The notes under the pieces were generated by a model that was not told the origin of the DNA, searched no databases, and saw nothing but the letters and a program-made list of their open reading frames with translations. Made by a program: the position numbers and the translations under genes. This document shows, one piece after another, positions 1 to 5,247 of a stretch of 7,306 bases of DNA. The DNA lies in contig JACPSF010000381.1 in NCBI GenBank assembly GCA_016193385.1, positions 10,655 to 17,960 on the forward strand, in the 5' to 3' direction. How positions within the stretch are numbered: position 1 is the first letter of the stretch; each line of letters opens with the position of its first letter. Source of the stretch: Deltaproteobacteria bacterium. Its GTDB lineage: Bacteria; Desulfobacterota_B; Binatia; UBA9968.

Positions 1-144
1 CGAAGGCACCACACCTTCCTTCTGCCCCAAAAGCGCCATCAGCAGGTGCTCCACATCAACGGCCTGATGGTTTCGCTTTTCGGCCAGTCCCTGAGCGTTT
101 TGCAGCGCTTCTTGGGATTTGAGGGTCAGCTTATCGAAACGCAT
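1..144 (-). CDS. clpB: ATP-dependent disaggregase ClpB, N-terminal fragment (runs off the window start)
   Basis: The reverse complement encodes 48 residues beginning [18 protein letters not shown] and continuing through a [11 protein letters not shown] segment. This is the characteristic first Clp_N repeat of ClpB/Hsp104 chaperones. ClpB is a cytoplasmic AAA+ hexamer that pulls aggregated proteins apart together with DnaK/DnaJ/GrpE; its N-terminal domain contacts substrates. The reading frame is open to base 1, so the rest of the protein (about 860 residues in the family) lies outside. The ATG at 142-144 is preferred because the family normally begins with M-R/N-x-(D/E)-K-x-T. A GGAG ribosome-binding sequence lies at 156-159, 11 nt upstream. 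The gene follows the kinase-like gene in the same direction after 82 bp, but a good promoter in that gap suggests independent transcription. ClpC or ClpA are less likely given this N-terminus. Confidence 0.93.
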   Translation of the reverse strand, partial: MRFDKLTLKSQEALQNAQGLAEKRNHQAVDVEHLLMALLGQKEGVVPS

Positions 145-170
145 AACGATTTTGGCTCCATAGCGAGCGA

Positions 171-199
171 AATTTAACCATCGCCCGATGGGCTGTCAA
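171..199 (-). promoter_or_regulatory. Putative sigma70-type promoter of clpB
   Basis: Read on the minus strand, a consensus -35 hexamer TTGACA (194-199) is followed by a 17-nt spacer and a -10 hexamer TAAATT (171-176, 4 of 6 consensus). Transcription would start near 164 and give a leader of about 20 nt carrying the GGAG ribosome-binding sequence. The spacer contains a small palindrome, GCCCATCGGGC on the minus strand (GCCC/GGGC arms). No CIRCE element or clear sigma32 signature was seen, so heat-shock control is not evident from this sequence. Confidence 0.6.
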
Positions 200-226
200 G
201 AAAATGGACCGGCAGGACAGAGCGAT

Positions 227-1933
227 CTAGCGCGGCAGAAAGATCGTCAGCGTGGTGCCTTCCAGCGACTCGCTTTTCACGTCGATTCTGCCGCCGTGCT
301 GCGATACGATCTGATGCGCGAGGTAGAGGCCCGCGGTGTTGATGCCCCCTCCGGGGCGGCGCAGTTTTTTTCTTCTGTCAAAGAGTGAGGGCAGTTCCTC
401 CGGGGACAGGCCGGAACCGCTATCCGTGATGGCCAGCGCGACTTCATTACCGTTAAGGTTTGCGCTTACGGTCACACTCCCCCCTAGCGGAGAGAGGTTG
501 ATCGCGTTACTCAGGAGGATCCCGATGGCCCGTTCGATCTGGACCCCATCGATGGCTACGGGGGGCAAATCCTTGGCGATATCTACGACGATCTCGATGT
601 CCTTGATGTTCGCCTCACTCTGCCTTGCCTGGACCGCAGGCTCTAGGATCTGATCGATCTGGAGCGGGCTCTTGTGAATTTCCAACCGCTTCGTGTCGAC
701 CTCGACGGCGCCGATGTGACTCGAGATGAGATCAAGCAGACGCCTGGCCATCAACTCGGTACGTTTGATGGACAGGATTTGGTTGGGCTCGGCCTGATCC
801 GGATTGATCGTGGAGGCAATCTCCAAATACCCCAGCATCGCCGCCAAGGGAGTTTGCAGATCATCTATGATCTCATTGACCATCTGATCCGCGGGCCCTT
901 CCACGGGTTGTGGCTTCAGCGCTGCCTTGGCCTCCGGTTCCGCTGACTTCAGGCAGATCCCCACCACCGCCTTGGTTCCTCCTTTTCCGTCCAAGGCCTG
1001 GATGATCCTGGTTGTAAGCGGCAGCGACGAGCCGTCTTTTTTCTTGAAATCGACTTTGCCCTGCCACCGGCGTTGTGGAAAAGGAACCAGGAGTTTAGTC
1101 CAAGAGGAATCATCTATTGCCAGGGTCGGAACCAGGGCATCGATGCCTTTACCGATCAACTCCTCCTCGTTATAGGCCACAAGGTCACGCAGGGCGGGGT
1201 TGGCAAAAACAAGCTTGCTCTGCCCATCGGCGGCGAATATTCCGTCGCCGCAGGCCTGCAACGCCATCCCTAGCCAACCGGTTTCTTCGTCCTGACGCTT
1301 CCTTTCCGCCTGTGAGCTCTGTGCCTGTTCCCGATAACGCTCCATCTCGACCTCAAGCTTCTCGGCCTCTTCCCGGTAGCGCTGGGATTCCGATCCGGAT
1401 CTTTCCGCATTTTCCTGAATAGTGCGGACCTCGGTCTGCAGTCTCTCCGCCTCTTCGCGGTAACGTTGGGACTCCGATTTCGACCTTTCCGCATTTTCTC
1501 GAAATTCGCGGACCTCAGCTTGCAATTTCTCCGCCTCTTCGCGGTGACGGTTCGCCCCCGCGAGGAGAATTTTCTTTTCTTCGCATCTGGCTATCGCTCG
1601 AGGAACCTCATAAAGGTGGGAGAGATCGAGCTGTTTGATCACGGAGTCCCACGCCCCATGTTTAAACGCTTCATCCAATACCGGCAGTCGCTCCAGCGAG
1701 GCCAAGACGATCACGGGAATATCCGGGGCGGTCTTGTGGATCTCCTGAACGGCCTCGATCCCTTTTTTGGTGAGGTCCAAGTCGATGATGACCGTGTCGG
1801 CCGGGTCCGCCGCGAGGCTCGCCAGGCAAGCAGCGATCTCCTGTACCAGCGTCACCGTAATCCCTTTAACCCCGAGTTCCTGCTGAATTTTCGGAGAAAA
1901 CCTCTTTCCGCCTTCTAGCCAGAGAGCTTTCAT
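227..1933 (-). CDS. Receiver-like / coiled-coil / PAS / histidine-kinase-like protein lacking the phospho-accepting His
   Basis: A predicted cytoplasmic signalling protein of 568 residues with no membrane segment. Residues 1-115 resemble a receiver domain: D51 and K100 are kept, but the acidic pair is reduced to one Glu and the usual Thr is Ala. Residues 125-218 form a charged coiled coil of 28-residue repeats. Residues 220-330 are a PAS domain, then a HisKA-like helix (about 350-405) and a HATPase_c domain (about 435-568). The H-box reads IIDDLQTPL where ISHELRTPL is typical, so D357 replaces the phospho-accepting His. The N-box Asn (N476) and G1 motif DSGSGL (504-509) are kept; the G2 lid is altered to INTAGLYL. 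It is third in the KaiC operon. ATG at 1931-1933, placed right before beta strand 1, is preferred over an in-frame GTG at 1946-1948 (573 residues); neither has a strong ribosome-binding sequence. It may be a pseudokinase sensor or scaffold. Confidence 0.85.
   Translation of the reverse strand: MKALWLEGGKRFSPKIQQELGVKGITVTLVQEIAACLASLAADPADTVIIDLDLTKKGIEAVQEIHKTAPDIPVIVLASLERLPVLDEAFKHGAWDSVIKQLDLSHLYEVPRAIARCEEKKILLAGANRHREEAEKLQAEVREFRENAERSKSESQRYREEAERLQTEVRTIQENAERSGSESQRYREEAEKLEVEMERYREQAQSSQAERKRQDEETGWLGMALQACGDGIFAADGQSKLVFANPALRDLVAYNEEELIGKGIDALVPTLAIDDSSWTKLLVPFPQRRWQGKVDFKKKDGSSLPLTTRIIQALDGKGGTKAVVGICLKSAEPEAKAALKPQPVEGPADQMVNEIIDDLQTPLAAMLGYLEIASTINPDQAEPNQILSIKRTELMARRLLDLISSHIGAVEVDTKRLEIHKSPLQIDQILEPAVQARQSEANIKDIEIVVDIAKDLPPVAIDGVQIERAIGILLSNAINLSPLGGSVTVSANLNGNEVALAITDSGSGLSPEELPSLFDRRKKLRRPGGGINTAGLYLAHQIVSQHGGRIDVKSESLEGTTLTIFLPR
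1298..1549 (-). repeat. Three tandem 84-bp repeats encoding 28-residue coiled-coil units
   Basis: Within the kinase-like gene, three consecutive 84-bp units lie at 1466-1549, 1382-1465 and 1298-1381 in coding order. Each encodes 28 residues built on the pattern R-x-R-E-E-A-E-(K/R)-L-x-x-E, and the first two units share an ENAERS core. Twenty-eight residues are exactly four heptads, which preserves coiled-coil register. The first two units are close copies at DNA level; the third is clearly diverged. This points to internal duplication that lengthened the signalling helix between the receiver-like and PAS domains. Confidence 0.85.
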
Positions 1934-1951
1934 TGACCTACAATCCACGCA

Positions 1952-3289
1952 TTACGACCGTGACACATCGACCCATTCCCGGTTGGGATTGGCCCATTTC
2001 ATGGTCTGCACGCGGCCGAGAAATTTCTCGCCTTCGATTTTAAGCTCCAACACTCCGTCCATGATGTACTTCGTATTATTCAGGGCTTGGTAATCACAGG
2101 ACCCTTCCTCGATAATGAAAATGGTGGTCACGTCAGCGAAGTGACCGGAGCGAGCCAGGTAAGCAACAAATCGCTGGACATAGGAGAGCTCGAAGTTGAG
2201 AAAGAGACTGGAGATAGAGTCGAGCACCCTCTTGCCGCCTTGCTTCTGCTGGTCGGCCTGTCCCAAGTCGGCCGCCGCTTCGTTGATCAGGGCCGAGAGA
2301 TCAGCGAGTTCCAGGGTCCCCGTGATCGCATATTTTTCCTGTACAGAGGTTTTTCCCCCACTCCAAGAATAGGCATCCACAAAACGCATCTGGTTTTGGC
2401 CTTCGTAGCCGGAAATATCCAATCGATGCTTCTCGGTGAGTTCCCTGCGAACCACCGAGGGATCATCATCAAGGCAAACGAGCATGCATTTTTCACCGTT
2501 TTCCAAAGCCCGGCCGATCACAGCACGTGATAGATGTGACTTTCCGCTCCCCAGAGGACCCACGATGAGAATGTTGGATCCGGGCGGAACCTTCCCCCCG
2601 AGAAGACCCTCAAAAAGGTCGTCTCCGGGAGCGAGCGCCCTGGTGGGGGTGACGGCCCTGGCCGTAGCTATCACCTCATCTTCTCTTAGAATAATGGGCT
2701 GGACCACTTGCACGGCGGGCTGACCGAACGGGGCGGCGGGTTGCTCCGCCGCAGGGGAAGGTTGGGCTGCGGGAGCGGCCGGCTGCCCGGGAGGAGCCGC
2801 CGGTTGACCGACAGGAATGGTCAATGGCCTGACGGGAGCGATCAGCGGTGGCTCGGGAGCACCTGCCGGAGCCACAGGTGCGACAGGTTGGGGAACTCCC
2901 ACTTTTTTGGCTGCGCTTCGCTCCAGGATGCCGCGCACGCGCGCCCTCAGAACCTTCAGGGAGAAGGGTTTGGTGATATAGTCATCCGCACCGACATTGT
3001 ATCCCTTGATCTTATCCTCGTCCGCAGTTCGGGCGGTGAGCATGATAATCGGCGTGAGCGCGAATTCAGGCAAGTCCCGCAGATTGCGGCAAACCTCGTA
3101 ACCGTCCATCTCCGGCATCATGACATCCAGGATAATCAAGTCGGGTCTCTCTGCGGGAATTCTCTCGACCGCTTCTCTTCCCGTATTGGCGAAGAGAACC
3201 TTGTAGCCCTCACTTTCTAGGGCCATCCGGTAAAGCTCGCAGAACTGCGGGTTATCCTCAGCGATAAAGATCTTTCTCTCTCCAGCCAC
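1952..3289 (-). CDS. Response-regulator receiver fused to a KaiC/RAD55-family RecA-like ATPase
   Basis: A 445-residue protein. Residues 5-122 are a complete receiver domain: acidic pair E11/D12, phospho-acceptor D55 in LDVMMPEMDG, T85 and K107 in TKPF. Residues 131-200 are a Pro/Ala/Gln-rich linker. Residues 212-445 are a KaiC/RAD55 ATPase with Walker A GPLGSGKS (244-251) and Walker B Asp D357 after KRVL. Two family features are altered: the acidic pair normally Glu-Glu reads DDD (274-276), and the KaiC-type K-x-R finger reads K431-W-A. Phosphorylation of D55 presumably tunes the ATPase or its oligomerisation. Start is GTG at 3287-3289; a GGGG ribosome-binding sequence 7 nt upstream overlaps the stop codon of the preceding KaiC-like gene, implying coupled translation. 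It is neither a DNA-binding regulator nor a two-domain cyanobacterial KaiC: there is one ATPase domain. Confidence 0.88.
   Translation of the reverse strand: MAGERKIFIAEDNPQFCELYRMALESEGYKVLFANTGREAVERIPAERPDLIILDVMMPEMDGYEVCRNLRDLPEFALTPIIMLTARTADEDKIKGYNVGADDYITKPFSLKVLRARVRGILERSAAKKVGVPQPVAPVAPAGAPEPPLIAPVRPLTIPVGQPAAPPGQPAAPAAQPSPAAEQPAAPFGQPAVQVVQPIILREDEVIATARAVTPTRALAPGDDLFEGLLGGKVPPGSNILIVGPLGSGKSHLSRAVIGRALENGEKCMLVCLDDDPSVVRRELTEKHRLDISGYEGQNQMRFVDAYSWSGGKTSVQEKYAITGTLELADLSALINEAAADLGQADQQKQGGKRVLDSISSLFLNFELSYVQRFVAYLARSGHFADVTTIFIIEEGSCDYQALNNTKYIMDGVLELKIEGEKFLGRVQTMKWANPNREWVDVSRS
2690..2899 (-). repeat. Low-complexity Pro/Ala/Gln linker coding region
   Basis: This part of the receiver-KaiC fusion gene encodes residues 131-200, almost entirely Pro, Ala, Gln, Gly and Val, with the short unit GQPAAP or QPAAP recurring several times. 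It has no predicted fold and acts as a flexible, extended tether between receiver and ATPase. The repeated codons make its length prone to slippage variation. Confidence 0.8.
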
Positions 3290-3296
3290 AGCTTTT

Positions 3297-3301
3297 CCCC
3301 T
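3297..3301 (-). promoter_or_regulatory. Ribosome-binding site overlapping the upstream stop codon
   Basis: On the minus strand the KaiC-like gene ends TAG (3302-3300) and the AGGGG ribosome-binding sequence of the next gene begins inside that stop. A 7-nt spacer leads to the GTG start at 3289. Terminating ribosomes would sit directly on this site, which favours re-initiation and linked output of the two ATPases. Confidence 0.6.
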
Positions 3302-4019
3302 AGAGAACCGGCTTTAGGACGATACCTTTTTCCTTGGCGATGCTGAACTGGTGCTCGATCAACTCAATCGCTGTACCTCGCATCTTGCGGACCATAAGGG
3401 TCCGGATAAGACGATTCTGGGACCGAACTAGGTTAAGAATGACGACTCCAGCGACCAGGAACTCTTCGAACCCGGCTTCAACTCTACCTCCGCTCCCCGG
3501 GCTTGGGTAAGAGGTGAGCAGATTGGTCGTTCCCAGGTGGTCTTGCAGAGAGTGAACCAGCAAACGCACGTGTTCCTGAGAGCGAAAACCGGAATCGCGG
3601 GAGAAAATCAGCGGCCCGACGGGATCGATGACGACCCGCGTGGCGCCCATTCTCTTGACGTAGCTGGCCAGGTCCACCACGGTTTTCTGAACGTCCACCT
3701 CTCGATCCTTCCCCGCTCCCATACGGGCGCTGAAATACGGGGAGGCATCCAAGATCAGCAGGCTTTTCTGCTCGACGTATTTGAGCAGGTCCCAGCCAAG
3801 GGAAGCTGCCTCTTCCAGGATCTCGGCCGGCTTCTCATCGACCGCGACATAAACCGCCTTCTCACCATCGATCAGCCCTTTGAGGACGAACTGCATGCAA
3901 AAAATGCTTTTCCCTGTGCCGGCCTCCCCGGTGACGAGATAAGACTTCCCCTCCAAGAATCCGCCTTCGATCAAGGGGTCCAGGCCGGGGATTCCTGTGG
4001 AGACCCGCTTTTTGCTCAT
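3300..4019 (-). CDS. Single-domain KaiC/RAD55-family RecA-like ATPase
   Basis: A 239-residue cytoplasmic ATPase matching one KaiC domain along its whole length. The opening VSTGIPGLDPLIEGG is the family's hallmark. Walker A is GEAGTGKS (31-38). An acidic pair D61-E62 sits where KaiC carries its catalytic Glu-Glu. Walker B is RVVID with D132. The trans-acting finger K-x-R appears as KMRGT (212-216). It lacks the second KaiC domain with the Ser/Thr phosphorylation sites, so a cyanobacterial-type phosphorylation clock is not supported. Family members couple ATP binding in ring-like assemblies to signalling or DNA repair; the substrate here is unknown. It is first in a three-gene operon with a receiver-KaiC fusion and a kinase-like protein. 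ATG at 4017-4019 is the only possible start, as an in-frame TAA lies 6 nt upstream; the nearest strong ribosome-binding-like sequence is oddly distant. Confidence 0.9.
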   Translation of the reverse strand: MSKKRVSTGIPGLDPLIEGGFLEGKSYLVTGEAGTGKSIFCMQFVLKGLIDGEKAVYVAVDEKPAEILEEAASLGWDLLKYVEQKSLLILDASPYFSARMGAGKDREVDVQKTVVDLASYVKRMGATRVVIDPVGPLIFSRDSGFRSQEHVRLLVHSLQDHLGTTNLLTSYPSPGSGGRVEAGFEEFLVAGVVILNLVRSQNRLIRTLMVRKMRGTAIELIEHQFSIAKEKGIVLKPVL

Positions 4020-4028
4020 GCATTAGCA

Positions 4029-4056
4029 TTTGTAACAGATTTTCCCCTCCTTTGAA
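4029..4056 (-). promoter_or_regulatory. Weak candidate promoter of the KaiC operon
   Basis: On the minus strand, TTCAAA (4051-4056), a 16-nt spacer and TACAAA (4029-4034) each match sigma70 consensus at 4 of 6 positions. A start about 7 nt downstream would fall at or next to the ATG at 4019, giving a leaderless or near-leaderless transcript. The match is weak and could be chance; it is listed because the operon must have a promoter in or above this 90-bp gap. Confidence 0.25.
4044..4053 (-). promoter_or_regulatory. Strong Shine-Dalgarno-like sequence, misplaced for the KaiC-like start
   Basis: The minus strand reads AAAGGAGGGG here, an almost ideal anti-16S match, but its AGGAGG core ends 26 nt before the ATG at 4019. 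Two other ATGs, at 4027-4029 and 4021-4023, lie closer but are in a different frame that would make an overlapping peptide of about 55 codons with no recognisable fold. It is either a purine-rich promoter spacer or an unusually spaced ribosome-loading site. Confidence 0.35.
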
Positions 4057-4072
4057 AGCAAAAGCATCGGAT

Positions 4073-4101
4073 TTGAAATGGCGAGAAGCACCGGTTAGAA
4101 T
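4073..4101 (+). promoter_or_regulatory. Putative sigma70-type promoter of hisC
   Basis: TTGAAA (4073-4078, 5 of 6 consensus) is followed by exactly 17 nt and TAGAAT (4096-4101, 5 of 6 consensus). Transcription would begin about 4108-4110. The hisC ATG is at 4110, so the message would have essentially no 5' leader, in agreement with the absence of a ribosome-binding sequence before this start. Confidence 0.6.
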
Positions 4102-4106
4102 CCGGT
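4090..4106. repeat. Perfect inverted repeat enclosing the hisC -10 element
   Basis: ACCGG (4090-4094) and CCGGT (4102-4106) are perfect reverse complements separated by TTAGAAT, which contains the proposed -10 hexamer. The symmetry centred on the -10 box suggests an operator at which a dimeric regulator could block RNA polymerase. Five-base arms are short enough to occur by chance. Confidence 0.4.
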
Positions 4107-4109
4107 AAC

Positions 4110-5186
4110 ATGTCTCCGTATCTGAGAAAAAACATCGCGGCTCTAAAAGGTTACGCCCCCGGCGAGCAGCCACAAAACGATGATATCATTAAGCTCAATA
4201 CGAACGAGAACCCATATCCGCCGTCTCCGCGCGTTCTCAAAGCCCTCCGCAAGGCGACGGACCGGACGCTCCGCCTTTATCCCAAACCTCTGGGCGATAG
4301 CCTTAGGTCCCTAGCGGCAACGGCCTACGGGGTGCGGCCGGACAATGTCCTGGCCGGGAATGGCTCCGATGAGCTTTTGTCCATTCTGGTACGCTGTTTT
4401 GTCGGCCGAGGAGACCGCGCCGGTTATCCGGTGCCGACCTACACGCTTTATGACACCCTGATCGACATTCAGGAAGGGGAAAGGGCCGTGATTAGCTATC
4501 TGCCCGATTTTTCGCTCCCCGAGGCCCTTTTTTCCCAGGAGGCCGCCCTAACCTTTGTGTGCAATCCCAATTCCCCATCGGGGACGCTTGTCCCCTTGCG
4601 GGAGATTGAAAGGCTAGCACGGTCGGTTACCGGAATCCTCGTTGTTGATGAGGCCTATATCGATTTCGCCGAAGAGGACGGGGTCTCCGCCCTGCCCCTC
4701 ATCCGCGACTTTTCCAACCTGGTGGTGCTCCGCAGTTTTTCCAAGTCTTTCTCCCTGGCGGGCTTACGCATCGGCCTCGCCTTCGCTGCCGAGGGAATCA
4801 TCACCGACATGATCAAGGTGAAGGACTCCTACAACCTGAACCGATTGAGCCTCGCTGCCGCTTGCGCCGCGCTTCAGGACATGCAGTGGATGCTGCGCAA
4901 TGTCCGACGCATCCAGAAAAGCCGTCAGCGACTAGCCCTCCAACTGCGTAAAATGGGCTTTCACGTCTACCCTTCCCAGGCCAACTTCGTGATGGCGCGA
5001 AGAGAGGGGCAGAATCTCGGAGGGCTTTACGCGGCGTTGAAGCGGCGCGGAATCCTGGTACGCTATTTTGACGTACCTGGACTGCAGGACAGCCTGCGGA
5101 TTAGCGTCGGCACGCCTCGAGAGGTGAGAGCCCTTTTGCAAGCGATCGAGACGACCGTGACCGATCTTTCTCCAGGTCTCCCCTAG
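4110..5186 (+). CDS. hisC: Histidinol-phosphate aminotransferase
   Basis: This 358-residue cytoplasmic enzyme is a class-II, fold-type I PLP aminotransferase of the usual HisC length. It transfers the amino group of glutamate to imidazole-acetol phosphate to make L-histidinol phosphate in histidine biosynthesis. Visible motifs are the N-terminal LNTNENPYPPSP substrate loop (29-40), NPNSPSGT (152-159), DEAYIDF (180-186), the PLP-binding lysine K212 in SFSKSFSLAGLR, and the phosphate-binding Arg R330 in SLRISVGT. The ATG at 4110 fits the family start. No ribosome-binding sequence precedes it, but a promoter ends 8 nt upstream. No other his gene is visible. Close HisC relatives act on aromatic amino acids or phenylpyruvate, so substrate breadth cannot be excluded. 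A recD2-like gene follows 61 bp downstream. Confidence 0.93.
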   Translation: MSPYLRKNIAALKGYAPGEQPQNDDIIKLNTNENPYPPSPRVLKALRKATDRTLRLYPKPLGDSLRSLAATAYGVRPDNVLAGNGSDELLSILVRCFVGRGDRAGYPVPTYTLYDTLIDIQEGERAVISYLPDFSLPEALFSQEAALTFVCNPNSPSGTLVPLREIERLARSVTGILVVDEAYIDFAEEDGVSALPLIRDFSNLVVLRSFSKSFSLAGLRIGLAFAAEGIITDMIKVKDSYNLNRLSLAAACAALQDMQWMLRNVRRIQKSRQRLALQLRKMGFHVYPSQANFVMARREGQNLGGLYAALKRRGILVRYFDVPGLQDSLRISVGTPREVRALLQAIETTVTDLSPGLP

Positions 5187-5247
5187 GATTGGAGAGGACG
5201 CCTCGGTGGATCGTCGCGCGTTGAGGACACGAAGAAGGGAGCGGCGT

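Noticed and set aside
145..226. Heat-shock control element (CIRCE or sigma32 promoter) before clpB
   Set aside because: No TTAGCACTC/GAGTGCTAA repeat and no correctly spaced CCCCAT-type -10 element; the signal is an ordinary sigma70 pattern.
1466..1918. Open 150-codon frame on the plus strand inside the kinase-like gene
   Set aside because: It is antisense to clear receiver-like and coiled-coil coding sequence and shows no protein-family motif.
2708..3220. Open 170-codon plus-strand frame opposite the receiver-KaiC gene
   Set aside because: The Gly/Arg-rich start is the complement of the Pro/Ala linker, and the remainder has no recognisable domain; the opposite strand has an intact receiver.
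3300..4019. Cyanobacterial-type circadian clock (KaiABC)
   Set aside because: Each KaiC-like protein has a single ATPase domain without the CII phosphorylation region, and no KaiA or KaiB gene is present in the window.
3862..4173. 103-codon minus-strand frame spanning the divergent promoter region
   Set aside because: It overlaps the KaiC-like gene in another frame and hisC antisense, with no domain; only its internal ATGs near 4021-4029 are of interest as decoy starts.
5194..5204. Possible small hairpin (GAGG-acg-CCTC) between hisC and the helicase gene
   Set aside because: The four-base stem is short and no T-run follows, so it is not a credible terminator.
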